A DNA stretch of 44,312 nucleotides from JBDHUJ01 sp039809105 (GTDB taxonomy: Bacteria > Patescibacteriota > Saccharimonadia > Saccharimonadales > UBA4665): NCBI GenBank assembly GCA_039809105.1, contig JBDHUJ010000010.1:1-44312 (forward strand), given 5' to 3'. Both the position numbers and the translations under genes were made by a program. Of this stretch, positions 15,141 to 23,725 are shown piece by piece (position 1 is the stretch's first letter; each line of letters opens with the position of its first letter). The notes under the pieces are model-generated. The model made no database searches. It saw only the letters and a list, made by a program, of their open reading frames with translations, and had not been told where the DNA came from.

Positions 15141-15701
15141 ATGCGGAAAAGGGTAGCCGATATCATTCAACGAATGCTCGTAGTGGGCGTGTTTGTGAGT
15201 GTGATGGCGGCTGGGGGGCAGACGGTGCTGGCGAGCCCGTTCGGGCAGGGGGTGTTCGGGGCGGATGTGCCGTTCGGCGGCCCGACCAGCCTGTCGATAG
15301 CGCTCGGCGGCAATGTGTCGGTGAGCTTGAGCCCGAGCGGCAGCAACTTCGTAGGCAGCGGGTCGCACACCATAACGGTTACATCGACTGACGTGGTGGG
15401 GTACAACTTGTACATCTACGGTTCCGGCAGTACTGCTATGAGTAACGGCACTGATACCATTCCGGCTAGCAGTAATACGAGTGCCGGCAGTCTGGCGGTG
15501 AACACCTGGGGGTATAACACCGATGGGTCGACGAATTACCTGGGGATTACGACGTCACCGGCGCTGCTGAAAGCCGCCTCGGGGCCATACAAAAACGGCG
15601 ATAATACCACGGTGACATACGGAGTGCTGACGGATATTACCAAAAGTGCCGGCGCATATACGACGAATGTGACATATACGGCCGTTGCAATGAACGAGTA
15701 G
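15141..15701 (+). CDS. Secreted WxL-like surface protein, 186 aa
   Basis: The protein has a basic start (MRKRVADIIQRM), a hydrophobic core (LVVGVFVSVMAAGGQTVLA) and a cleavage site near residue 32, so it is exported. The rest is a Ser/Thr/Gly-rich beta domain with HTITVTSTDVVGYNLYIYGSG and a terminal YGVLTDITKSAGAYTTNVTY. This pattern is like WxL and related cell-wall beta-sandwich domains, but the W-x-L tripeptide itself is not evident (NTWGY instead). The message should be leaderless. The neighbouring convergent gene (15831) encodes a likely membrane-anchored partner. A dispersed repeat begins directly after the stop codon. Confidence 0.75.
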   Translation: MRKRVADIIQRMLVVGVFVSVMAAGGQTVLASPFGQGVFGADVPFGGPTSLSIALGGNVSVSLSPSGSNFVGSGSHTITVTSTDVVGYNLYIYGSGSTAMSNGTDTIPASSNTSAGSLAVNTWGYNTDGSTNYLGITTSPALLKAASGPYKNGDNTTVTYGVLTDITKSAGAYTTNVTYTAVAMNE

Positions 15702-15823
15702 GGAGCTACGCAGAACGGCACATTCCGGACGTAAGTCTCCGCTTCTCATTCCAGCGTATTTCTAATACGCTTCCATTCCGATGCTCGACTTCCATCCCAG
15801 ACTGCACCATTCTGCGTAGCTCC
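15702..15823. repeat. Inverted-repeat element after the secreted protein gene
   Basis: GGAGCTACGCAGAA at 15702-15715 is matched by TTCTGCGTAGCTCC at 15810-15823, and the similarity runs about 20 bases into each arm. An inner perfect hairpin AGCGTATT/AATACGCT spans 15753-15771. The left 24 bases recur with two changes at 40154-40177, again just after the stop of an exported-protein gene. It lies between convergent genes and could act as a bidirectional terminator, or be a miniature mobile element. Confidence 0.8.
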
Positions 15824-15830
15824 TGAGCTC

Positions 15831-16715
15831 TTACTCGAGGTGCTGCTCGACGGGATTCGTGGGGTGCCTACGTTTGCGGTACCAGCGGAGGAAGTTCCAT
15901 ATACCGAGGATTATAAGGAGCAAAAAGGCGATGGACCAGGGCGGTATGTACGCGACGAGGCTGGAGCGGAGCATTTCCTGGCCGGAATCGGTCTTGTAGC
16001 CGTACTCGGCTTTGTATATGCCGGGCAGGATGGGTGCGCTAATGGTGCCGGGTATGGTGCGTACTTTGCCGGGCAGCAAGATGTGTGTGGCGGGTTGTTC
16101 GGCGGGGCGGGCGCTGGGGCCGTGCAATTGGCCGGCGGCGTACACAAAATAGTGCACGTTGCCGGTGTTGCGGGCCTGCAGCTGGTAGGAAAAGTCCTTG
16201 CCGAACGAGACGCTCTGGATGGAGGCCGACTGCAGCTCGGTGGTTTTGTGCAGGTCGCCATTGACAGTTACGTAGAGCAGACTGGCGGCTTGCAGGGTGA
16301 CCTTTTCGTTGCCGGCGGGTGTGGCGCTGGCGAACAGGGTGTAGTAGTAACCGCCGGGGGTGACATCTTTCGGTACAGTGACGGTGTAGGCAATGGCTTG
16401 GCTTTTGCCCGGTTGCAGTACGACCTGCGGGATGCCGATGGTGACGAGGTCGGGCTGCGGGGTGGCAAAACGGTAGTCGTAGGTGTAGTCGGCGACGGAG
16501 AACTGCTTGTCGAAGAGCTGGACGGTGAGCGGGCTGGCAGTGTTATTGGCGACGGTGAGGCTGGCGGTTTTTGTGGCGCCGGCGTTTACTTGGACGAAGG
16601 CGCGGAGGGGGCTTATGGACAGGCCTTTAGTGGTGTTCGAGGTTTGGGCCTGAGCGCTCAGAGGTGTCAAGAGTAGGCTGGCGGCAAAAATGATGGATAA
16701 GGCGCGTCGTCTCAT
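15831..16715 (-). CDS. Membrane-anchored secreted protein, DUF916/WxL-interacting type, 294 aa
   Basis: It has a signal peptide (MRRRALSIIFAASLLLTPLSAQA), a first Ig-like domain (LSISPLRAFVQVNAGATKTA, TLFASATPAGNEKVTL), a second beta domain (SYQLQARNTGNVHYFVYAAG), and a C-terminal membrane helix (WSIAFLLLIILGIWNFL) followed by a basic tail. This order is that of WxL-interacting proteins (DUF916/DUF3324-like) in Gram-positive bacteria, which hold WxL proteins at the cell wall. It is shorter than the related proteins at 24891 and 25975. ATG 16715 is seven bases beyond TATAAT. Confidence 0.78.
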   Translation of the reverse strand: MRRRALSIIFAASLLLTPLSAQAQTSNTTKGLSISPLRAFVQVNAGATKTASLTVANNTASPLTVQLFDKQFSVADYTYDYRFATPQPDLVTIGIPQVVLQPGKSQAIAYTVTVPKDVTPGGYYYTLFASATPAGNEKVTLQAASLLYVTVNGDLHKTTELQSASIQSVSFGKDFSYQLQARNTGNVHYFVYAAGQLHGPSARPAEQPATHILLPGKVRTIPGTISAPILPGIYKAEYGYKTDSGQEMLRSSLVAYIPPWSIAFLLLIILGIWNFLRWYRKRRHPTNPVEQHLE

Positions 16716-16722
16716 TCAGCTC

Positions 16723-16728
16723 ATTATA
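16723..16728 (-). promoter_or_regulatory. -10 element of the DUF916-like gene
   Basis: TATAAT on the minus strand, seven bases before ATG 16715. No -35 match at the usual distance. Confidence 0.65.
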
Positions 16729-16751
16729 CTGGTTTGTACGTCTTAAACGCG

Positions 16752-17381
16752 CTACGCTCGTTTAACGAGCATGACCTGGATGTCGGAGACGGCGTTGATG
16801 TAGTTCTGGATGGCGAAGCCTTGGGCCTCCTGGTTCCGGTTCTGCCAGGTGGGGTTCACGACATAGCCGTAGCTGAAATCGAAATCGCAGCTGACGGGGT
16901 AGTGGTCGAGCAGGTTGTCTATGCGCCACTGCTTGTTCAGGTACAGGAAACTGGCTTCGGAAATCGCCCGCTGGTGTGTCGGGTCCTGCCAGGCGCGCAT
17001 GCTGCTGTAGTAGGGGCTGACGATGTTTACGAAGCCTTTGGTCGGTACATTCGGGTTATTTGGGTCGAATTCGGCGGGCTTGAGTATACGGTAGATTTCG
17101 TCGAAGAACTGGAAGAACGGGTCGTGGTAGCCGTCGCCGTGCGGAATGTGTTCGACATAGTGCGAAACCTCTATCTCGTCGACGCTGTTGTCTTTGAACT
17201 GGCTCCATGGGAACTTCATGAGGTCCTGGACGTAGGTCGTGCTCTTGGTTTTGGCTATATCGACACCCTTGAAGCCTTCGGGTACGCGGTCGCCACAAGC
17301 GAGCGACAGGCGTAGTGGTTCTTCGGGCTGAGTGGCCTTTGGAGTTTTCGTAGATTTTGCTGGTTTCTTCTTGTCTGCCAT
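16752..17381 (-). CDS. SAM-dependent methyltransferase-like protein, 209 aa
   Basis: After a lysine- and proline-rich N-terminus of about 24 residues, LRLSLACGDRVPEGFKGVDI matches the SAM-binding motif I (a GxGxxPxG-like loop ending in an acidic residue). VDEIEVSHYVEHIPHGDGYH resembles the motif IV/V region of class I methyltransferases, and YRILKPAEF the usual 'RvLKPGG' strand. The substrate is unknown. AAAGGAAG precedes ATG 17381. It lies downstream of a glycosyltransferase-like gene, and this pair next to tail-fibre-like genes is an arrangement also seen in phages. An intergenic palindrome separates the pair. Confidence 0.8.
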   Translation of the reverse strand: MADKKKPAKSTKTPKATQPEEPLRLSLACGDRVPEGFKGVDIAKTKSTTYVQDLMKFPWSQFKDNSVDEIEVSHYVEHIPHGDGYHDPFFQFFDEIYRILKPAEFDPNNPNVPTKGFVNIVSPYYSSMRAWQDPTHQRAISEASFLYLNKQWRIDNLLDHYPVSCDFDFSYGYVVNPTWQNRNQEAQGFAIQNYINAVSDIQVMLVKRA

Positions 17382-17410
17382 CGTCTTCCTTTCGATTCAC
17401 TATAAGTTCC

Positions 17411-17476
17411 CGTCATTCTGAACGCAAGTGAAGAATCTGTTTTCGAGTAGATCCTTCGCTGACACTCAGGATGACG
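17411..17476. repeat. Intergenic palindromic element, same family as inside dnaG
   Basis: The left arm CGTCATTCTGAACGC... (17411-17438) and right arm ...CACTCAGGATGACG (17449-17476) are imperfect inverted complements, with the AGAATCT/AGATCCT inner ends also seen at 2673-2745. Confidence 0.88.
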
Positions 17477-17500
17477 GCAAGTGTGTGCCAGTCGTCATAT

Positions 17501-18226
17501 TTACCACATGAGTTGTGCGTTTGCATCGTAGTGGCCGACTTTTACCCGGCTGTCGCAGGCACATTTGTACCCGAACTCGTGCGCTTTTTGGAAAAACCAC
17601 AGGTCTTGAGTAAAAACCTGGGCGCCACCACCGGGTACGACTTCTTGCTTGGTCTTGAACCAGTTGCCGTACTCGAAGCGCGGGTCTTTGAACATCTCCA
17701 TGCGGAACAGGGTAAAGCCCATGCCGAGGCCGTTGCACGGCGTAACGGTGTCGGGCTGCGGAATTTGCGGAATAAAGTTCAGCGGCATCATATCGGGGTT
17801 GCCGTAGCACATCGGCTGGCCGGCTTCGCCCTTGGTCCAGTATAGTCCACCGACGGCGTCGTACTGGTCGATGTGCTCGTATAACTTTATGAGGCCGTCG
17901 GCCGGTGGGGCGTTGTCTTCCTCGAGCGTGAGTAAAAATTTGAAGCTGGCGAGGTCGGGGTTCTCCAGAATCATCTTTATGACTTGGTTGTAGGCTTCGC
18001 CGACTTCCATGTTTTCCATGAACAGGGGACCGAGCACCTTCTGGTTCATGGGGCGGATGAGGCCCTGCCAGCTCTGGACGATGCGCGCGGGAATCATGCC
18101 GCGGGTGGGGCAGACAATAATTGTGCTCAGGTCGCGGTAGGTCTTTTCTTTCTCGAGGCGCGTCGCATAATCGCTGGCATTATGAATCCCAGCATTATCC
18201 GGCACAAGTATCTGAGGCGCTCCCAT
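17501..18226 (-). CDS. Glycosyltransferase-like protein (GT2-type fold), 241 aa
   Basis: The protein contains LSTIIVCPTRGMIPARIVQSW, LEEDNAPPADGLIKLYEHI and DAVGGLYWTKGEAGQPMCYG. A 'FLLTLEEDN' strand ending in acidic residues is where a GT-A glycosyltransferase keeps its metal-binding DxD. The C-terminal half (PCNGLGMGFTLFRMEMF, GGGAQVFTQDLWFFQKAHEFG) is typical of the acceptor part of GT2-type enzymes often found in phage and surface loci. There is no membrane anchor. It probably decorates surface components together with the methyltransferase at 16752. A TATAAT lies 11 bases upstream of ATG 18226, giving a very short leader. Confidence 0.78.
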   Translation of the reverse strand: MGAPQILVPDNAGIHNASDYATRLEKEKTYRDLSTIIVCPTRGMIPARIVQSWQGLIRPMNQKVLGPLFMENMEVGEAYNQVIKMILENPDLASFKFLLTLEEDNAPPADGLIKLYEHIDQYDAVGGLYWTKGEAGQPMCYGNPDMMPLNFIPQIPQPDTVTPCNGLGMGFTLFRMEMFKDPRFEYGNWFKTKQEVVPGGGAQVFTQDLWFFQKAHEFGYKCACDSRVKVGHYDANAQLMW

Positions 18227-18296
18227 AGTTACCCAAGATTATATCACGTCTACAGGAGAGCGTACCCTTGCCAGCATCGAGAAGTTACAAGATACG

Positions 18297-19355
18297 CTAG
18301 TTCTCTGGAACGACGTTCGCGCCATCGTCCCACTTGTTGTTCGTCCAGACGTTGCCGGTGCCGCTTATGTTGAAACCACTACTGGCACCATATGAGCCAC
18401 ATTTATTATTCGAGCCGCGCTGGAAGATGTTGTTGGTATAGCGGACGTTCTGGGCATGCGGATATGGTTTTGTCGACGAGTCGCCACCGTAGGTGCAGTA
18501 TGCCAGCGACGGGGAGGCACCGAACAGGTTGTGGTCTATCAGTGCGTCGTCAATCTGGCCGAAATCACCAAACAGGTTGAGGTCGCCCGAGCAGCCGCCG
18601 TCGTCGGGGTTGACCGGCGTGTCACAGAACAGGCTGTTGTGGATAGCCGTCAAGTGAGTCGGACCGTCGTTACCCAAGATGCCACCCAGGTGTGAGGGAC
18701 CGGTCGGGAAGTATGCTTGGTCGTGGATGTACGAATCGCGGATGTCGCAGGTCATGTAGCAGTACAGCGACGTTTCGCCGCCGCGGATGTTGACCCGTAG
18801 CAGCGTGATGTGGGTTGTGCCGACCGTCGCTTCTTCGACCACGCCCGAGTTTATTTCCGAGTCGGTGACGCTGAAAGAGTAAGATGAATCTTCCGGCGTG
18901 TTTATAGCGCCATTGACCTTGCTGTTTTTGATAACCACGCCCGTGGTCTGGACGGCGATGTCGCAGTTGACCGTCTTGCTATCTATAACTGTATTCGGCG
19001 TGGTGATGTAGGTGACCCCGCCGCTACAGCCGGTGTAGTTGGTGAGCGTGGTGCCGGCAGGCACGCCGGTGGTGGCGGCGCTTGGCCAGCAACCGCCGTT
19101 GTTGTCGGGGCCGCCCGGTACGTTCGGGGTGGAGGTGGTGCAGGTGCCGGCGGCGACGCTGAACTTCACTGCAGAACTGCTAGAAGCGGTGCTGTCGGAA
19201 ACTATGCTGGCATTGCCGCTACGTGTGCCAGCCTCGGCTTCGAAATTCGCTGTCGGAGTAGCAGCGTGGGAAGCGGTGAGTAACAGGACGCCGACGAGCG
19301 CGAAAGCCACTACTGCCATAGCAACGCTTTTTTTTGGTAGTCGTTTGAAATCCAT
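18297..19355 (-). CDS. Secreted parallel beta-helix-like protein, 352 aa
   Basis: I chose ATG 19355, preceded by AAGGAGA, over a start 22 codons upstream. The signal sequence is MDFKRLPKKSVAMAVVAFAL followed by VGVLLLTASHAA. The mature start, NFEAEAGTRSGNASIVSDST, is shared with the next gene and resembles a carbohydrate-binding-like N-terminal motif seen in Saccharibacteria surface proteins. The rest (VIDSKTVNCDIAV, VVIKNSKVNGAI, ITLLRVNIRGGETSLYC, ALIDHNLF) has the spaced 'I..N..' rungs of a right-handed beta-helix, and eight or more cysteines. No polysaccharide-lyase active site can be named. It is likely exported and surface-attached or released. Confidence 0.82.
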   Translation of the reverse strand: MDFKRLPKKSVAMAVVAFALVGVLLLTASHAATPTANFEAEAGTRSGNASIVSDSTASSSSAVKFSVAAGTCTTSTPNVPGGPDNNGGCWPSAATTGVPAGTTLTNYTGCSGGVTYITTPNTVIDSKTVNCDIAVQTTGVVIKNSKVNGAINTPEDSSYSFSVTDSEINSGVVEEATVGTTHITLLRVNIRGGETSLYCYMTCDIRDSYIHDQAYFPTGPSHLGGILGNDGPTHLTAIHNSLFCDTPVNPDDGGCSGDLNLFGDFGQIDDALIDHNLFGASPSLAYCTYGGDSSTKPYPHAQNVRYTNNIFQRGSNNKCGSYGASSGFNISGTGNVWTNNKWDDGANVVPEN

Positions 19356-19443
19356 AAACTGTCTCCTTAGTTTGTATTCCCTTGTGTTGAGCAGGTATTT
19401 TATGCGCATAGTATGGTGCATCGTTAGCGCTTATGCAAGACCG

Positions 19444-20640
19444 TCAAGGCGAAACCGTCGCACCATTATCGTACTTATTATTAGTCCAGACATTGCCTGT
19501 GCGCCCGGTTATGAAATCGGTGACCGGCCCGTAGGCGGCACATACGCCAGTCGTACCGCGCTGGAAAACATTGTTCTTAATAACCTGGTACGTTGCGTTG
19601 GTGGCATTGCCGCTATATGGCTTGCCGGCGGTGCCGCCGCCATACATACAGAACGCATTGCCGGGATTCGCTAGGAACAGGTTGCTGTCGATGGTGTTGT
19701 GGTGGATGGGCGCAAAGTCTGGGTAGCCGGTGAGGTCCGCCGAGCAACCGATTTCGTCGTTAGTGAACGGCCCGTTATAGTCACAACCGAAAGCGTTGTG
19801 GGTCAAAGTAAGGTACTGCTCTTCCCTGACCCCAGAGGCATGAGCCATATCAGTCCCGTCCGGCCAGAGGTTGGTGCCATGGAAGTAGCTGTCCTGGATG
19901 GTGCACGTACTCTCGCAGTAGGCGCCGCGGTTCGTGTGTAGCACTTCGGTCCGCAGGACAGTGAAGTTACTGCCGCTGATACCGCAATCGACGGTGCCGT
20001 TGTTGAGGTCACCGCACGCATACTTGCCAGCCGCACAGGTCGTGCCAGAGCTGCAGGCTGGACGGGAAACGGCGTTGTCGAGCAGTGAGTCCTGAATCGT
20101 GTAGGATGCCGAGGCGCTATCCTGAACCACGCCGCCCTTCAAATATGAGTTCTTGATCATCAGACCGGCTGCGTTAGTGCCGACGGTAAGCGGTGCGCAG
20201 TTGATTATCTTGGAGTCGATAGTGACATTCGCGGTACTTATCGTGCAAGAACCGGTGTAGGCGGTCATGGAGCTTTCAGGCGCGTTCGGGCCGGTGTTGC
20301 TCGGGCCAGGCCAACAGCCCCCCATGCCGTCAGGGCCATCTGGTACGTGCTGGGTGCTAGTTGCACAGGTGACAGTACCAGAGGCTACGAACTTTACGGC
20401 CGAACTACCGGAAGCGGTGCTGTCGGATACCACACTGGCGTTGCCAGTCCGGGTGCCGGTTTCGGCCTCATATGCAGCTGTCGGGGTAACAGCGTGCGAA
20501 CTTACTAGCAATATGACACCGACGAGCGCGAAGAGCGCCACCCCGCAACTATAGACTACGTTGCGTGAAAGGGGCGTCTGTTTAACCCTTTTAAATACAT
20601 TGAACTTGCCTCTTGCAGAATCTCGGCTAGGTTTTTTCAT
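19444..20640 (-). CDS. Secreted parallel beta-helix-like protein, 398 aa (paralog)
   Basis: A paralog of the 18297 product. ATG 20640 (MKKPSRDSARGKFNVFK) follows TATAAT by seven bases; upstream in-frame codons are excluded for that reason. It has a signal anchor (VVYSCGVALFALVGVILLVS), then the same AYEAETGTRTGNASVVSDST motif, a PDGPDGMGGCWPGPSNTGP linker also found in the paralog, and beta-helix rungs (TIDSKIINCAPLTV, LMIKNSYLKGGVV, FTVLRTEVLHTN, NTIDSNLFLANPG). The two genes have separate starts but lie in tandem, which suggests duplication. Disulfides are likely from the conserved cysteines. Confidence 0.82.
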   Translation of the reverse strand: MKKPSRDSARGKFNVFKRVKQTPLSRNVVYSCGVALFALVGVILLVSSHAVTPTAAYEAETGTRTGNASVVSDSTASGSSAVKFVASGTVTCATSTQHVPDGPDGMGGCWPGPSNTGPNAPESSMTAYTGSCTISTANVTIDSKIINCAPLTVGTNAAGLMIKNSYLKGGVVQDSASASYTIQDSLLDNAVSRPACSSGTTCAAGKYACGDLNNGTVDCGISGSNFTVLRTEVLHTNRGAYCESTCTIQDSYFHGTNLWPDGTDMAHASGVREEQYLTLTHNAFGCDYNGPFTNDEIGCSADLTGYPDFAPIHHNTIDSNLFLANPGNAFCMYGGGTAGKPYSGNATNATYQVIKNNVFQRGTTGVCAAYGPVTDFITGRTGNVWTNNKYDNGATVSP

Positions 20641-20647
20641 AAGCGTT

Positions 20648-20653
20648 ATTATA
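20648..20653 (-). promoter_or_regulatory. -10 element of the 398-aa beta-helix gene
   Basis: TATAAT on the minus strand, seven bases before ATG 20640; a TGTGACA upstream could serve as a weak -35. Confidence 0.65.
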
Positions 20654-20787
20654 TTAGCCCGCACAAGAATTGTCACACATTTTCTACTTCTAGAACCATG
20701 TGACACAACCGTTGCGTGCGTGCCAAGCCTGCCGAACCCGCCTTAAGTTCTCGAGGTAGAGCGAGTTAGACGATATTACAGATTGGA

Positions 20788-21774
20788 TTACGATTTTATC
20801 CAGCTTAGTTTGGCGCTGGAGTTTCTAAATGTAACGTCTGCGCCGTAAGTGGTGCCGTTGCCGTTGGTTGCATATGCCCGGACATGATAGAGCGTGCCAT
20901 CCGAAAGACCAGTGAGAGAAGCGTTGTAGCCGCCTGTCGTACCAGATGCGGTGACTTTGTTGTCGGAAGTGGTTGGGTTGGCCGAAGTGCTCCACACAAA
21001 GCCGCGTTCGGTGATACCGCTACCGTTTGCGGCAACTACTATGCCATTGCCCTGGGCGGTGGCAGGTGTAATGGCGGTGACATCGTTGGTGGCGACGGCC
21101 GGGGTCGTGGCAGCCGCCTTGATGGCAACGGAGGACGCAACCCAGCCAAAAGTAGCACTGCTGGTGAATATCTTTCCGCCGGTTCCGCCGGAAGTTGCAA
21201 GCTGCTGGTTGATACCGATGGCGCGGGAAAAGTTGGAGGTGTCGGATATATCATACTGTGAGTTCGTGTCGCCGGGAATAGTCAGGGTTGCTAGCGGTGC
21301 GGCGTTACTACCATCCGACTGGAAGTGACAAAAAAGCATCGAGGTGGAGCTAGCGGGTGAGACTGTCGGCGTAGTCGGACTGTTTGAACTTACCATGGCT
21401 CCGTTATTCGCCGCATCATCAACCGGCGAGCTGGTGTCACAGCCGGTCAATATATACACAGCCAGAAACTTCTCGTTACCGCCAACGTAGCCATCGTCCG
21501 CTACGACCGTTACCGCGCCGCTAGTGACAACTGGCGCCCACCAGGCGTTTATGTGAGGATTATTATTACCGCCGTCATCAGTAAAACTGCTGATGTTCGT
21601 GGATGTGGCGGTAGGTGTAATGCTGGTGAGCGTCAGAGTGTTCTGCCAGTAGTCGTTGCCGAGGATTATGAGTAACAGGTCACCGACGCTAGCCGCGGGC
21701 GTAGTCAGGCTGATACTGGTGCTAGTGACACCGGAAGAAACGGCTGTGGTGACACTTCTGATGCCTACGGCCAT
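20788..21774 (-). CDS. Phage-tail/fibre-like structural protein, 328 aa
   Basis: The protein begins MAVGIRSVTTAVSSGVTSTS and has no signal peptide. The first 210 residues form a Ser/Thr-rich beta domain (VGDLLLIILGNDYW, EKFLAVYILTGCDTSSPVDD) similar to phage and tailocin structural proteins. Residues 230-310 (NGIVVAANGSGITERGFVWS, YNASLTGLSDGTLYHVRAYA) are a fibronectin-like module common on tail proteins and adhesins. AAGGACG precedes the start. It is the third gene of a minus-strand operon with 23726 and 21790. I know relatives of this operon from Saccharibacteria by memory only. No capsid or terminase gene is nearby. Confidence 0.7.
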   Translation of the reverse strand: MAVGIRSVTTAVSSGVTSTSISLTTPAASVGDLLLIILGNDYWQNTLTLTSITPTATSTNISSFTDDGGNNNPHINAWWAPVVTSGAVTVVADDGYVGGNEKFLAVYILTGCDTSSPVDDAANNGAMVSSNSPTTPTVSPASSTSMLFCHFQSDGSNAAPLATLTIPGDTNSQYDISDTSNFSRAIGINQQLATSGGTGGKIFTSSATFGWVASSVAIKAAATTPAVATNDVTAITPATAQGNGIVVAANGSGITERGFVWSTSANPTTSDNKVTASGTTGGYNASLTGLSDGTLYHVRAYATNGNGTTYGADVTFRNSSAKLSWIKS

Positions 21775-21789
21775 ACTGCGTCCTTGCCC

Positions 21790-23706
21790 CTAGACATTCC
21801 TGAGTATTACGACCAGGTTGGCGCGGATAGCAGTGGCACCGCTCTGGGTTATCTGGCTTTGCTGCATGGTCTGAGTGGTGTTACTGAGGCTGACGTTGTT
21901 CATACCCTGCATCGGCTGGAGTATGTTAATGGTCTGGTTGGTGGCTGCAGATATGTCTTGCCATGGAACAACCGTGTAGGTCGTGCCAAATACGGGGGCA
22001 AGCGTGAAGCCGGTAAGGTTTGTGGTAGCGGTGCCCACCGACGATGTATTGCTACTGAGCTGCAGTCCCATGTAATATTCACCAGCAGTCAATGAGGTAG
22101 CCAGGTTAAAGCTCATAAGTCTTGGGCCGGTTATAGACGCATACACGCCCGTATTTGAAGCGTAGGAGTAAGTGGTTGTAGACGACTGGCCGACTATGGG
22201 ATTTAGGGTGGAACCATTGCGGCTGTATATGACGCCTACTGCCGATAATGCCATGGCCGCAGTGTTCGCGGCGGCAGATGATCCGCTGCCGAACGATACT
22301 GGTATATCGACGCGGCTAAAGGATAAGTTATATGGTATAAGCATACGTACAACTGATACAGAAGTGTTTACCATAGCGGAAGTCGACGATGAGTACATGG
22401 CGGCGCTGTTGTGCATCCACTGTGACATCGGCTGGATACCTAAGCTGATGGTCGATACATTGGTAGAGACACTCAGGCCGCCTGTTACGGACAGGCTGGA
22501 GGTGGCAGGGGCTGAGACCTGGATGGAGCCGTTGCTGTAGCCCATGGTGGCGGCGCCGAGGCCGTTGAAACTCATGGTGCGGGCGTCAAGGGTAGTTGAA
22601 CTGTTCTGGGTGGTGTTGCCGAGGGCGTAAAGGCCCACGGTCTGGTTAGTCTGCGCGACCACCGAACCGGTAATCGTCTGGCCGTTGAAGCCGAAGCTCA
22701 CACCGTTACTGTTGCTGAACCGTGCAGTACCGCTGCTGATACTGTTCGCACCGTCGTACAGCGCCACGCCGCCGCCTGCGCCGCCGCCGGTCTGAGAAAT
22801 CTGAATCGAACCGTTGCTGAACCCGACCGAAACATTGCCGAGGCCGTTGAACGACAGGTTGCTGGCGTTCAACAGGGTGGAGCTGTTCTGCGTGGTGTTG
22901 CCGAGCGCGTACAGGCTCACATTCTGGTTGCTCTGAGAAGTAACGGCGTTGTGCGAGGCGGTAAGGGTCTGGCCGTTGATGCCGAAACTGACGCCGTTGG
23001 CGTTGCTGAGCCGTACGGTGCCCGTGGATATGCTGTTCGCGCCATCGTACATGCCGGCGATGAGACTCTGGGTCTGCGCCGTCTGCGCCGGCACCGAGAC
23101 CTGTATCGAGCCGTTGCTGTAGCCCATGGTGGCGGCGCCGAGGCCGTTGAAGCTCAAAGACCGGGCATCTAGTGTCGTGCTGGAGTTCTGCGTGGTGTTG
23201 CCGAGCGCGTACAGCCCGGCCGATTGGTTGCTCTGCGCGACAGTTTGAGCGCCGGAAATCTGGATGCTGCCGTTGCTGAACCCGACCGTAGCGCCGCCGA
23301 GGCCGTTGAAACTTAGGCTGCGGGCGTCGAGCGTGGTGCTTGAATTCTGTGTCGTGTTGTCCAGCCCGTATAGCCCCATGCTCTGGTTCGTCTGCGTGGT
23401 GATGCCGTTGTGCGAGGCGGTGATGGTCCCATTGGTCAGGCCAAAGCTGACGCCGTTGCTATTGCTGAAGGTCACAGAGGCAAGGTTGGCGCTGGTGTTG
23501 CTGGCTGAGAAGTTGATGCTGCCCGACGGCGCGTTCGCGCCAGATATGGTGACGCTAGCGCCGTTTTGGGATAGCGTGATGTTGTTGCCACCAGCCAGCA
23601 GCAGGGTACCGGTCGAAGCCAGGGCATAGCCGACCCCGGCACTCGTCGAGTTGCCGCCGATGCTGGCATTGAGCCTGCCGCCGTTCAGGGGTGGTATATA
23701 CGCCAT
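21790..23706 (-). CDS. Repetitive tail-fibre-like protein, 638 aa
   Basis: The protein begins MAYIPPLNGGRLNASIGGNS and lacks a signal peptide. The N-terminal 80 residues are followed by a repeat zone of four about 42-residue units with NTTQNSSTTLDARSLSFNG and GYSNGSIQVS, interleaved with three units of the SNSNGVSFG...ASHNAVT type. The last 230 residues are a separate Ser/Thr/Tyr-rich domain (PYNLSFSRVDIPVSFGSGSS, GEYYMGLQLSSNTSSVGTA), in the position of a receptor-binding tip. This build is that of phage tail fibres and long adhesins. It lies 19 bases after 23726 and is likely cotranscribed. How it would be exported is unclear. Confidence 0.75.
   Translation of the reverse strand: MAYIPPLNGGRLNASIGGNSTSAGVGYALASTGTLLLAGGNNITLSQNGASVTISGANAPSGSINFSASNTSANLASVTFSNSNGVSFGLTNGTITASHNGITTQTNQSMGLYGLDNTTQNSSTTLDARSLSFNGLGGATVGFSNGSIQISGAQTVAQSNQSAGLYALGNTTQNSSTTLDARSLSFNGLGAATMGYSNGSIQVSVPAQTAQTQSLIAGMYDGANSISTGTVRLSNANGVSFGINGQTLTASHNAVTSQSNQNVSLYALGNTTQNSSTLLNASNLSFNGLGNVSVGFSNGSIQISQTGGGAGGGVALYDGANSISSGTARFSNSNGVSFGFNGQTITGSVVAQTNQTVGLYALGNTTQNSSTTLDARTMSFNGLGAATMGYSNGSIQVSAPATSSLSVTGGLSVSTNVSTISLGIQPMSQWMHNSAAMYSSSTSAMVNTSVSVVRMLIPYNLSFSRVDIPVSFGSGSSAAANTAAMALSAVGVIYSRNGSTLNPIVGQSSTTTYSYASNTGVYASITGPRLMSFNLATSLTAGEYYMGLQLSSNTSSVGTATTNLTGFTLAPVFGTTYTVVPWQDISAATNQTINILQPMQGMNNVSLSNTTQTMQQSQITQSGATAIRANLVVILRNV
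22530..23400 (-). repeat. Degenerate tandem coding repeats
   Basis: Four DNA copies encode the NTTQNSSTTLDARSLSFNG unit, roughly at 22530-22650, 22810-22930, 23110-23230 and 23265-23390. The copies are more than about 80 percent alike by eye, which suggests recent duplication or gene conversion. Confidence 0.75.
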
Positions 23707-23725
23707 AGTGTTTCTGTTCTAACCC

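Noticed and set aside
15840..16676. A 278-residue Gly/Val-rich plus-strand frame
   Set aside because: Complement of the DUF916-like gene, whose signal peptide and membrane helix are clear.
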